Positions 12,831 through 22,631 of a stretch of 64,000 bases of DNA are shown here, piece after piece (position 1 is the first letter of the stretch; each line of letters starts with the position of its first letter). The DNA is taken from contig JANPYM010000017.1 of assembly GCA_025890175.1 (NCBI GenBank), forward strand, positions 108,659 through 172,658. Direction: 5' to 3'. The translations under genes and the position numbers were made by a program. The notes under the pieces were generated by a model. That model was not told where the DNA came from and did not search any database. It worked only from the letters and a program-made list of their open reading frames with translations. The DNA is from Ciborinia camelliae (Eukaryota > Ascomycota > Leotiomycetes > Helotiales > Sclerotiniaceae).

Positions 12831-13420
12831 TCACCCGCTTAATTTCCTCATAAGCCCCAATACAAACTTATTATCTTCTTCCTTAATCGTGACTCGATTC
12901 GCATGACTCGCACAAAGCTGTAGCACTAAAAGAATCCGAGTTAGTACATATGCCAAGTTAAATCCACGACTCGAATATCTCGAATCGAAATAAGGAATGA
13001 AAAGAAAAGAACCATACTGTGGAAATGTGCAACCAGAAATGCTTCTGCAGATTCTTGTAAGGCTTTAAGGGCATCCCATTTCCATTGCAAGTCCGAATGA
13101 AAACCAACCAATATCTCACGTACGAGACGCGTAAATGGTCTTCTTCCCAAGACGAGTTTGGAAAATCCATGATATTTGCGAATTGCGCGAAGAGCAGCGG
13201 CTTGAAAGATGAACAAGTTAATAGGTACTCAGTATCATAAGTGAATGACAGAAGGCTAAGAATACAATCATTCTCACATACCTCCAGGCTTGCAGGGTCC
13301 ATATTTCTTAACCCTCCCAACTCTTCCACTGCCAATCTTTCTGTCAGTAACAGTAACTTTTGTAGCTTTACTAGAAGATGCTCTACCGGTAGATTTCTCC
13401 GGCTCCTTGATGCTTTCCAT
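12831..13420 (-). CDS. Divergent histone H3 variant
   Basis: Three exons, complement(12831..12925, 13018..13200, 13282..13420), give 138 aa (canonical H3 has about 135). Both introns are GT...AG, 81 and 92 nt, and the downstream one has a perfect TACTAAC branch site. The join restores an H3 fold without gaps: a tail with EKSTGRA (compare RKSTGGKA), VKKYGPCKPG then AAALRAIRKY (the alpha-N region), RRPFTRLVREI (alpha 1), ALKALQESAEAFLV (alpha 2) and LCASHANRVTI (alpha 3). Residues matching H3 C110, H113, R116 and D123 of the four-helix bundle are kept. K56 is replaced by Gly, K79 by His and R83 by Gln; two Trp lie in loop 1. The C-terminus lacks the ARRIRGER end. Loop 1 is not lengthened as in typical CenH3, so I call it an H3 variant rather than CENP-A. 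No individual exon is long enough to be obvious alone. Confidence 0.85.
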
Positions 13421-14847
13421 GCTTGAATTGTGTTTACACATAATTGACCATTTTCATGCGTTTGAAGACGGGAAGGTAGCTGAATAACGTTGTATTAGCT
13501 ATGAACTTCCACTTTTTGTAAAAATAGGTTTCTATACCTACCTACATATCGGGGAAGTTTGCACCTATTGAAATGATTAATGTGCTGAGTGTTTGCGGTA
13601 TTATTACGCTACTCTGAGTTCGTTTGTATATCTTAAAGGAGGTTGCGCGGGGATTCTGCCGATCCCTGTAGCGAGGCATGTTCTAGAGACCCTCCTATTT
13701 TATAGGAATCATCCATCTGGGAAGAACCGGCCAATTACCCTGTAAGCATGCGAGTTTAGTCTATCAGTCCCGATAAAAAGTAATCGGTGCATTATCGACT
13801 TCAAATACAGGGACCCCGTCACCAATCGTCCAATTATAAGCCATCGCCCGAAACCGCTACAAGTTTAACCCTTTCCCTGATTTTGACTGGTTCTTGATAA
13901 AGCTTATTTTGATAATAATAATCCCTAAAACGGTTCAATAATGATTATTCCCCTGGAAGGTAACCCTAAAGAGCATCGCTATATTGTATATACGTTCCGG
14001 TCACGGGTAACGAGATTTTTTCATATAAAATCCAAGGACTCGCAATCGTAATATATATGATGATAATCTTGTATCTTAATTGAAAATGAAAGAGAAGAAT
14101 GAGAACGAGGGAGAAGATGTGGAGTTTCCACAGCCCGATGGATGGGAAAATATAATGGAAGTGCATGAAGATATAGACGAATCCGAAGAAGGGGGGGATC
14201 CGAGATATCAAATAAAGAAGTTCCATCGATTAAAGTTAAGGACATTAATATTAGGGCCATGAATTTAACACTGGACTATAACCAGGTACATATACTAAAA
14301 AAACATCGGCGATTACAATCCATGTATTACAAACTAGTATATGCAAATTTGAAGAGGCTCTTTAAATATGATTATATCATTAGGCCATCATGTCACGCGC
14401 GGGAATATCTTCATGGATTGCCTAGTGATCAGTTGTCGATAAATCTATAGATATCATAATGGAAAATTGAAATCGACAGGACGATATGGAATTTTCCCAT
14501 ATTAAACGGGTTACAAATCAGGCTACTATTCCGTATGAAAAATGATAAGAAAGGATAAGTGTCACCTTAACTACTAGCCATTTCAAACCTTTAATTAACA
14601 TATATACACACATATAAAGAAAATATCTATATCCCAGGAAACCTCCTCACGAGATATTCAACCGACAACGGCGAACCGTGTGGAGAAATCACGCATCATG
14701 GAGATACTCGATACTCAGAGAACAACATGAAACATACATCTTCGCCATACTTTGACTTCGTGATGTATACATGATATCACTAAACCATAAAGCCAACAAC
14801 TCTTCATCCTCGTTTTCAATCAAGAACCACGAACGAAGAATCATGAA
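13421..14847. other. Intergenic
   Basis: Promoter side of the H3-variant gene plus AT-rich DNA. A 60-codon acidic ORF at 14080-14262 has no family signature and I do not call it. Confidence 0.5.
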
Positions 14848-15074
14848 TCAAAGCCACCCAGCCCAAAGCCTACTTAAATTAAACCAGCCATCGTCCCAAA
14901 TCCGAGTGCTCGTTGAACGCTCGTGAAACCAAGCTCCAAAGATAAAAAAAGCGACGAGAATAAAGAAGACGAGGAATGAAAATAGCAAAACCAAGCAGCT
15001 TAACCGTCCCCGTCAATCGACTCATGAATCCGGATCCGAAGTTTGGGAACTCACATCTGGGATTGTACATACAT
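14848..15074 (-). CDS. Possible 56-aa single-pass membrane protein
   Basis: Two short exons, complement(14848..14998, 15055..15074). The 56-nt intron has a GTGAGT donor, a TTGAC branch and a TTAAG acceptor. Exon 1 encodes MYVQSQ plus two bases; exon 2 encodes a strongly hydrophobic segment (CLVLLFSFLVFFILVAFFIF) followed by a hydrophilic tail ending WAGWL. One membrane-spanning helix near residues 8-27 is clear, with a short tail rich in Trp and Arg (FHERSTSTRIWDDGWFNL). I do not recognise a family. The support is good splice signals, a coherent hydrophobic helix and a clean stop, but the gene is too short to be certain from sequence alone. Confidence 0.4.
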
Positions 15075-15937
15075 CTCGCAGGTATGAAAAACAATCAATC
15101 CAAAATAATACTCACCTCACAACCTACATTTCTCCCACCCCACACCTCACCCACTCCCCTATATTTCTCCCAATTCAACCTACCCTCCATCTCCACTCCC
15201 ACCACCACTATCACCATAAAATCCCAATCCCAATCGCAATCTTCTATTTAAAATAAAAACCTACTATATCCTCCTTCTTCCGTATCCTTCCCCCCATTTT
15301 ATCCTATTCTATCTGATCCTATTCCATTCTATTACCATTACTGTAAAATTCCAATCCCAATCCTAATCCCAATTCTTTATTTAAAAGAAAAACCCATTAT
15401 ATCTCTTTTCTCCACTTTTTTTCCTTTTCCTTTTGGGTTTTTCCCTTTATTTCATTCTATCCGATCCCATCCCATCCCATTCTATTCCATCTCATCCCAT
15501 CCTATCCTATCCCTAGGAATCACGAAGACCTTATTTATTAAAAAGAAAAGCCCGACTCAGCCGATTATTTTCTTTCTCGCGTTTGATAATGTTTACATAC
15601 CTAGGTAGGTAGGTATTGATTTGAAATTGAGCTGCTTTTTCTTGGCGAGTGGAGCTGCGGTAGAAGTAACTACCGATGTTCGAGGAGCAGTTGGTTAGTT
15701 AATGGTGCTGTGAATGCTACCGCATAATTAACTTAAAGTACCTATTGGTAAATGTCATGGCTCAGGGTATCGATCCCCTTTAAGACTCTTCTATGAATAC
15801 CTTAGAATCACAAGTTGAGCACGAGGCCTGAAATAAAATCATCATATATTCTCATAAATTGACGTATCGCGCTATCCAACTCCCATATTTCACAGTTTAT
15901 ACAACATGACATGCAAGTTTCCCTTTCTAGGCATTCA
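15075..15937. other. Intergenic, C/T- and A/T-rich
   Basis: No gene seen. The interval contains stacked CCCAATCC- and CCCATCCC-like low-complexity tracts (15200-15540) and a TAGGTAGGTAGGTA motif near 15605. Confidence 0.6.
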
Positions 15938-17581
15938 TCACCTCAATCTTTCAATCAATCTCCCCTCTCTGATCCGTCCCATCAAAAACCAAGCACAACT
16001 AGCCCAACACATGCCAAATCCAATCCAACTGTAAGCTGGCATCTTGAACCCCGTCATGATAGGTAACAAGAACGCAGCTCTTGGGACAAATAAGAAGCTG
16101 GTCGTAAGTGAACTAGTTGCCCTGGTCAATGCAATCGTGCACCAAAATACTGCCCATGATCCAGTGCCTCCACAAAGAACCATCAACCAATGAAAAAATA
16201 CATCCATGAAATAGCAATTGCGATAGATGTTTCCGAGTTCGCCAGATAGAAGAAGAATAGGAATAAAGATGAGGATGGAGAGAAGGGATGTATAGTGGAG
16301 AAGACGCCAATACGCCCGGGTTTCTTCGCGAGACCCGGAGAAATCGGACGGGCCGTTGCTCGAAGTGAAAGCACCTATGAGGTCGCCTTGGGGAACCAGT
16401 TGAGCGACGAGAGTTTTATATGTACGTTGAATCTGAACAGGGTATAATGCGACAAAAATGGACGAAAAAACTCCGGCGACTATACTTTCCCATGGAGCAC
16501 GAATACCTGCTTTCATCGTGCCGAGTAATAGAAAGAGGGTGGCGATCAAGGCTGATGAGATAGTGGATGCAGAGTGTTGCTGTTGTCCAAGAAGTGCCGT
16601 AAATAGTAGCGAAAATGGTACAATCCCAATTCTAGCCATGACATATATGGGTAATTGGGCGTATGCGAAAGAGATATTGCTCAATATAACTTTGACCACG
16701 AAAATGATGGCGAGAGGTAAGACTTGCCGTGCAACAGCCGTATCAAATTCGAACAATCCACCGCCAGCTATACCCCCAGAACTTGCAGATGATATTCTTC
16801 CAAATGTCGAAAGCACCCCTTCTTTCTTTCCATCCCCCCGGAAGCCAGGTGAATTCGAATTATATAAAGGTGTACTTGGCGCAACCGCACTCGACACGCC
16901 AGCCGTGATGCAGACTGGACTCGCCAATCTCGTAAGAAAGGCCGAAAGCCATATAAATCCATGGGTAATTAACAACTCGATAAAAGTTGTCGTCACAGGC
17001 CAGGGAAATTTATAAACTCCGGCTAATAAGATCATAAGCTTAGTATGTGAAGTATAATTTGCTTGGAGGTACCCACTCCAGAGAATTATCCTATTCATGA
17101 TAGTAAGACCTATGCCACAACCTCCAAGCCACAGGACGAGAACCCCAATGTAGAACTGCCAGCCTCTTGTAGTATTAAAAAGGAATTGACCTAGTCCTCC
17201 ACTGTAAAGCGCCCATCGCCAGCCTGTATATTTTGGTTCCTCTCCAGAGAGGAAAGGTCGCCTAGATGATGTGCCCCAATCCTCATATTCTTCATCACTT
17301 TCTGATGTGGGACCCGAACTGGCTCTAGGGCGATAAGGGGAAGGGCTTCGAGATATATTTATGAGGGGTATCGATGGATGAAGTTCGGATGAGGTCGTTG
17401 GATTTCGAGAAGGCATCTTGTCACCACTCTCCCCATCTGAATCCAAACTACTAATTGAATAACTTCTTCGACGATGTGACCGCGTTCGTGGTAGCGGGAG
17501 GTTTGAATTCGCGTTATTAATAAGGTATTGAAGGGCAGGTCGAAAAGGATTGGGAGTATCGGTGTTGCGAACTGAAAACAT
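15938..17581 (-). CDS. Drug/metabolite-transporter superfamily, nucleotide-sugar-transporter-like
   Basis: Single-exon 547-aa protein with an ATG at 17581. Residues 1-130 are hydrophilic, Ser/Arg-rich and acidic (a cytosolic tail). About ten hydrophobic segments follow. Family-like blocks are GVYKFPWPVTTTFIELLITHGFIWLSAFL (about residues 188-216), the conserved centre NISFAYAQLPIYVMARIGIVPFSLLFT, and AGVFSSIFVALYPVQIQRTYKTL. These resemble the triose-phosphate/GDP-mannose transporter (TPT/SLC35) branch of the DMT superfamily, which moves activated sugars or phosphorylated metabolites across Golgi, ER or plastid-type membranes. The substrate cannot be read from sequence. An insertion of about 60 residues, rich in Gly and Ser, lies between segments 3 and 4 and is probably a loop. 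Confidence 0.7.
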   Translation of the reverse strand: MFSVRNTDTPNPFRPALQYLINNANSNLPLPRTRSHRRRSYSISSLDSDGESGDKMPSRNPTTSSELHPSIPLINISRSPSPYRPRASSGPTSESDEEYEDWGTSSRRPFLSGEEPKYTGWRWALYSGGLGQFLFNTTRGWQFYIGVLVLWLGGCGIGLTIMNRIILWSGYLQANYTSHTKLMILLAGVYKFPWPVTTTFIELLITHGFIWLSAFLTRLASPVCITAGVSSAVAPSTPLYNSNSPGFRGDGKKEGVLSTFGRISSASSGGIAGGGLFEFDTAVARQVLPLAIIFVVKVILSNISFAYAQLPIYVMARIGIVPFSLLFTALLGQQQHSASTISSALIATLFLLLGTMKAGIRAPWESIVAGVFSSIFVALYPVQIQRTYKTLVAQLVPQGDLIGAFTSSNGPSDFSGSREETRAYWRLLHYTSLLSILIFIPILLLSGELGNIYRNCYFMDVFFHWLMVLCGGTGSWAVFWCTIALTRATSSLTTSFLFVPRAAFLLPIMTGFKMPAYSWIGFGMCWASCAWFLMGRIREGRLIERLR

Positions 17582-18179
17582 GATATTAATTAAGATATTA
17601 GATGGATAGGAGAGAACCGTGGCTGCATGCCTAGTAAATGATAAAGTGAGAACAGTATAAGTATATGTATAATATCATTTAAGATATCATAAAAGTTATA
17701 CAATACAATGACAATATACTTAAAATTGCTTCATCGAGATAGTCGACTTATTTTATTGTGTACACATCCGTAAACATGACACGATCTCCTTTTTAATTGG
17801 AGTCGTCGTTGTTGTCATAACCGTACTTGTACTTAAGGGATTGAGAAATCTTATTGCTGACAATTTGGAAGGACAGGATAATAAGCTTGGATTAGATAAT
17901 CACCTGCAATTGATGTTCAAATGTTGGATCCATCAATTGATCCTATTATAGCTCTGGAGACCCATGTCGTCGATCTATTTACCCCGGTCCTTGTAATTTT
18001 CGCCAGGTGTTGCCCTTTGCAACGGAAAATTGTTTCGCCAGTTTCCGGGATTCTCGTGATTCTCATTCGATCGCTGAGGTAATCCACAATTCTTCGAGAT
18101 CTAATTGATATCTCACCATGCCACTTTCTCCCCTCCAATTCTTCTTCATTTCATTTCTCTTCCTTTAAATTCTGGATCA
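17582..18179. other. Divergent promoter region between transporter and COX15
   Basis: The two flanking genes are transcribed away from each other, so this 600-bp stretch must hold both promoters. A CT-rich tract (18120-18165) lies just before the COX15 start. No gene seen. Confidence 0.6.
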
Positions 18180-19792
18180 ATGGCTTCAATATTACCAGGA
18201 CTGCGTAAAGCAGCTCCCAGATTATCTAGGGACTTCTTTATATGTCGACAATGTTTAAAACAACCTCAGCCATTATTACGACAGACGAAATTCCCCGCCA
18301 AATCCATATCATCTCGCAACATTCGATTCAATAGCAATACTGCTACAATCACTGAATCTGCGAATGGAGTCTCTCCACTCAGCTCATTGGCTGATTCATT
18401 GAGTAAACCGAGTCGATCAATAAGCAAACAATCATCACGCAGCAGATTTCCAGAAACAAGTTCGAAATCAGTGGGTTATTGGTTATTGGGAAGTGCTGCA
18501 AGTGTATTCGGAATTGTCGTATTTGGAGGTCTCACGAGATTGACAGAGTCTGGGTATGTGCAATATCATTGAAGGTCTTTCTTAATGCCATCCTTCATTC
18601 TTTTGGTCTGCCAGTTCTTTCAAATAGAGCATTTTACTAACTCGCCTCAAGCCTCAGTATTACGGAATGGAAGCCTGTTACCGGATCTCTTCCACCTCTA
18701 TCTGCTGCAGATTGGGAGAGCGAATTTAACCTATATCGCGCCTCGCCAGAGTTCAAGCTCTTAAATCCACATATGACAATGGAGGAATTCAAGAAGATAT
18801 ATTTCATGGAATGGTTCCATCGATTATGGGGTCGATTTATTGGACTCTCCTTCGTTGTCCCGGCTATTTATTTTGTGGCCCGCCGTAAAGTCTCCAAACC
18901 CATGGCCCTTCGTTTATTTGGAATCTCGGGACTCATTGGATGCCAAGGGGCTATTGGATGGTGGATGGTTAAGTCAGGATTAAAGGACGATCTTTTTGCC
19001 CCTGGGTCTCATCCCCGTGTTTCCCAATATAGGCTCACCACACATCTCGGTGCTGCATTCATATGTTATACCGCAATGCTCTGGAATGGACTCTCAATTC
19101 TTCGCGATCACCGTTTATTATTCAACTCTACTCCCGCTAAGGCGCATGCGCATCTTCTTCGCCTATCTTCACCCTCTTTATCCGTATTCCGGAAATCAGT
19201 TGCTGGTCTCGCTCTACTAGTTTTCACCACAGCTATGTCCGGTGGATTAGTGGCAGGCCTTGATGCAGGTCTTATTTACAACGAATTCCCTCGAATGGGT
19301 GTTGGGCTCACACCACCGAAATCCGAACTCTTTTCAGAATTTTACTCTCGAAGACCGGATCATAGTGATTTATGGTGGCGTAACATGCTCGAAAATCCCT
19401 CGACAGTACAACTAGACCATCGTATACTAGCCACTACATCTTTCACTGCCATTCTCGCCCTCTGGGCGTATTCACGCTTTAATCCTAGAGTCAAAGCTGC
19501 GCTTCCAAAGGCTGGGGCAAAGGGCATGTTGGGCGTAGTGCATCTTTTGATGATGCAGGTTACTTTGGGTATTAGTACTTTGATCTATTTAGTGCCCACT
19601 CCGCTTGCCTCTGCCCATCAAGCTGGAAGTCTGGCCTTGTTGACAGGTGTTGTGGTACTGGGAAGTAGAGTTTGGGTACCTAAAAGGACGATGGCTATTT
19701 TGAGAAGAGAGCTGGCAGCCCATAGTCCAAAAACCGCTCGGGTGAAGCATGTTGCAAGCCGAAGTGCACCGGCTGCTGCGAAAACTTCTTGA
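18180..19792 (+). CDS. COX15: Cytochrome c oxidase assembly protein COX15 (heme A synthase)
   Basis: Two exons, 18180..18553 and 18652..19792, encode 504 aa. The 98-nt intron has GTATGT and CTCAAG ends with a TACTAAC branch and restores [24 protein letters not shown], a COX15 signature. COX15 converts heme O to heme A in the mitochondrial inner membrane for cytochrome c oxidase. The N-terminus (residues 1-95) is Arg/Ser-rich with almost no acidic residues early on, as expected for a targeting peptide. Other family blocks are MEWFHRLWGRFIGLSF, GCQGAIGWWMVKSGL, RLTTHLGAAFICY, GGLVAGLDAGLIYNEFPRMG and QLDHRILATTSF, which supply the conserved heme-ligand histidines. Length and order match fungal COX15. 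The start at 18180 is chosen because upstream in-frame codons do not look like a targeting peptide. Confidence 0.97.
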
Positions 19793-20398
19793 TGCTAGAG
19801 TTTTTTATTGTATATTTGAAAGCAAAAATGATAAAGGTATTTGGGAGAAAAGAGAAAGGCGTACAGTTAGGCTTATCTCATGTATATACAATCCGCTTCT
19901 CAACTCTGTATATCAATTGAACCTTTTCATATCACACCCGTCCTCGTAAGTTAAGTGTTTTTTAGTCAAAAGTCCCAAGATAACTTTCCCAAATTTTCTA
20001 TCGTTTCACGGGGCCTGAAATCGACAAGACAAGATCTCCATTGTTAATTCACATGGCGAAATATAATGGAACAGCTTAGTATGATATTATTTGGCCTCAG
20101 TATGCGGAAATCGGCATCAGAATTACTAGATGTTAGTTTATATCGATGACAACGCCATTGAGGAAATCCGAAACCGGAGTTTTGTCATTTGTTGAAAATG
20201 AACATGATTTCGATACTGCATTAGTGCAGTCAAATCACCCCTCACCAGGGCTACCTCTCCACCCCATCCCTCATTGCCACCCGCCATGAAAAAAAACCCA
20301 TCTCCCCATCTTTTATTCCTCTGACTGGCCCATAAATGTCCACTGCGCTAGTCAATCCTTTGCTTAATATACCCATTCCCAGTTTTCGCCCGACCCCC
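19793..20398. other. Intergenic between convergent COX15 and RiPP precursor genes
   Basis: The COX15 and precursor 3' ends face each other here. No gene is seen. This is the left boundary of the putative RiPP cluster. Confidence 0.6.
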
Positions 20399-20798
20399 TC
20401 ATTTTCGTTCGACGTCGGAGAACATTTGATATGCGTTTAATGCCTCCTTGGCGTCACTACGTCGTTCGATTTCAGAGAACATTTGATATGCGTTTAATGC
20501 CTCCTTGGCGTCACCACGTCGTTCGATGTCAGAGAACATTTGATATGCATTCAACGGCTCCTTGACATCACCACGCCTTGAAACATCCGCTCCCGACGAC
20601 GCCTCATCAATAAAAAATCCCCGAGCATGAGCAGCTTCTTTCACATCCCCTCTTGTGGCTGCCACATTCATGTCAGTATATGCAAAAATTGGAATAGAAG
20701 ATGGTGGAAATACCTAGGGAGTTGGCTTCAATTATTGGGGCTGCCATAACGGACATCGCAAGTGCGGCTGATACGAGAAAGAACGAGTGGAAATGCAT
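20399..20798 (-). CDS. Putative dikaritin-type RiPP precursor with Kex2-site repeats
   Basis: Two exons, complement(20399..20658, 20714..20798), encode 114 aa. The 55-nt intron has a GTATTT donor, a CTGAC branch and a GGCAG acceptor. Residues 1-20 form a signal peptide (FFLVSAALAMSVMAA). After a non-repeated spacer come three near-identical 19-residue repeats beginning at residues 56, 75 and 94, each opening with Arg-Arg and carrying the invariant block LNAYQMFS. The final pair is Arg-Lys at 113-114. Dibasic pairs are Kex2 sites in the secretory pathway. The layout (signal peptide, then identical Tyr-containing cores between dibasic sites) is that of fungal Kex2-processed precursors such as those for ustiloxins, phomopsins and epichloecyclins. 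Core limits are uncertain; Tyr 67, 86 and 105 are the likely modified residues. The gene is divergent to a UstYa-family gene 0.8 kb away. The mature product is not predicted here. Confidence 0.85.
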
Positions 20799-21602
20799 GC
20801 TGGTGATGGATTCGGATATGATGTAGGTTTGTTATTGATGGTGCTAACTGAAATAGATTGTTCTAAGACTACCTCGAGCTGGTTGATAATGTTGACAGCG
20901 GAGTTCGTAAGGTATTATATAAAGAAAGCCCTGATCCATGATGTATCTTCCAAGTGCAGAGTTGGGTGGCATTTTCAATCCATCTTTCCACTCTTCTTTC
21001 CTACTGTCCCGAGAACCATTTCACTCACTTCATCACAATGCTTGACCAAGCAGTGCTTCCATCCACCCTAGACGGAACCGAGAGGAGTGTGAATAATGTC
21101 GCAACCCCGATTAGTTCCCCTTCTAGACCCTTGGTATCTCGCTTGCTATTTCCTATTTTGCTTCTGCTGTCTGGTCTGCATTGCCGGCACTCGTGGTAAT
21201 AAGTAGTCTCGTGTCTATGTATTTACACGCTACATTATCGAGCCCGAACTAATATCTAGTCATTACCATCAAGCCAAGAATTTCGACCTTTCTAGGCCTT
21301 CCATCTATTGTACAAAGACCCGACCGAGTAGTCCGTTGTGATCTCTCGCAAGTTTTTATGGTGCCACTACGAAAGTGACGAGAAAAGCCGACATGCTGTA
21401 ATACGTGAAACGTGGAATGCAGTGCGTTTCTGTTGAGTGCATCTTTGAAAAATATCATGTGAAATTCGAGATTTGTACTACAAAAAAAATCAAACTCGGG
21501 TGCCATGGTTCTACAGCTTTACCTTCTGTCAAAGGAGCCATTGGATATTTCTCAGAGGTTTGAACTTCTCACTCCGACGTTCATCGAATCTATGTGGGTA
21601 TC
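20799..21602. promoter_or_regulatory. Bidirectional promoter region of the putative RiPP cluster
   Basis: About 800 bp between the divergent starts of the precursor (20798, -) and the first UstYa gene (21603, +). It includes one CGG-AA-CCG inverted triplet near 21073, of the form often bound by Zn2Cys6 dimers; a single occurrence is weak evidence. A 53-codon ORF from 21040 to 21199, with a hydrophobic segment (RLLFPILLLLSGL), might be a remnant of another membrane-anchored gene. Confidence 0.45.
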
Positions 21603-22631
21603 ATGTCAACTCTTCTCAAAATCCCAAGGTTCGAAACCCAAAAATTCATTGGGAAAGAGGGCTTTTCTCTCTTGGAACCAAACTTAGATATCGAAGATGA
21701 TCAAACTCATGAGCTTCTTACCCGTCGAAAGTTGTCCAGTTCAGTGGTTCTTCATATCATTCTGATAATTCTCTACACCATCATTGCTTTCACATTCGTC
21801 TATACCAAACCTTTTTGTAGCTCAATTTGTTCCCAAAAATCAGTAGTGTTTTGTAAGTTTCGACGTCATATTGCTAGGCATATCAAAACTGACTATGCAC
21901 AGCACCAGCTCAAGAGTCAGTATCTTACGAAAGCGTTACCATCAACACACCTCTCGAAGACAAAAATCCTTTCAAAGGAGAACCACGACAAGAATTAGAA
22001 GATGCATGGTACAACATCCTAAAATGTAATCTTACAACAACCAATCCCCAAACCAAGCACAACAATTCCCACTAAAACACAACCGCAGACCAAAACATCC
22101 GCGTAACAAAAGAAGAACTCGACCTCATCAACCGCACGTCGGTCCCGCTCAACGATGCCCAAGGCGGCTATCTCGCCAACCTCGACGTCTTCCACGAACT
22201 CCACTGTCTGAATATCATCCGCGAACACGTGTATCGCGAATTTTACCCCGACCAACATTCGCTCACATTACAGCGTCAGCATGTCGATCATTGCATCGAT
22301 ACTTTGCGCCAGACGGCCATGTGTCATGCCGATATTTCCCTCCTGACGTATACTTGGATCGATGATTATCGTTGGCCCTGGCCGAATTTCGATATCGCGC
22401 ATGAGTGTAGGAGTTGGGAGAAGGTGTTGGAGTGGACGAAGGGGAGATATGTGGAGAGGTTGCTGGGGCCTATTGTTAGGCATCCGGTTTTGGGTGGGTT
22501 TTCTTTCTTTCTATTTTTTTCTTTTTTTTTTCTTTTTTTTTACCTTGATGTTTGGTTGGTTTGTTACTTACTGACCTCTAAAAGGCGACTCGTGGAGAGA
22601 AGATGAAAAAAATGAAACTCATGGCGCGTGA
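21603..22631 (+). CDS. UstYa-family (DUF3328) oxidase-like protein 1
   Basis: Four exons, 21603..21852, 21903..22025, 22089..22493 and 22585..22631, encode 274 aa. The joins restore family blocks: PAQESVSYESVTINTP, GEPRQELEDAWYNIL-KYQNIRVTKEEL, then DVFHELHCLN and HVDHCIDTLRQTAMCHADI. A cytosolic N-terminus of about 45 residues precedes one transmembrane helix (47-67). The two HxxHC motifs that define the family lie at 160-164 and 189-193, and the typical C-terminal ...CRSWEKVLEW block is present. UstYa-type proteins carry out oxidative cyclisation of Tyr-containing precursor peptides in ustiloxin-like pathways. The last intron, with a long T-rich tract, is needed to end the protein DSWREDEKNETHGA; without it the frame runs into 35 low-complexity residues and stops at 22606. 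It is divergent to the precursor. Confidence 0.9.

Noticed and set aside
12831..13420. Reading the H3-like gene as CENP-A (CenH3)
   Set aside because: Loop 1 has the canonical H3 length, not the CenH3 insertion, and the tail keeps a KSTG block; Trp residues in loop 1 alone are not enough.
16458..17015. 185-codon plus-strand ORF inside the transporter gene
   Set aside because: Antisense shadow of the 547-aa transporter, whose hydrophobic pattern and length support the minus-strand frame.
20399..20671. Reading the repeat protein as a structural or TPR/PPR-like repeat
   Set aside because: The 19-residue period, signal peptide and dibasic junctions fit a Kex2-processed precursor, and TPR/PPR units are 34-35 residues.
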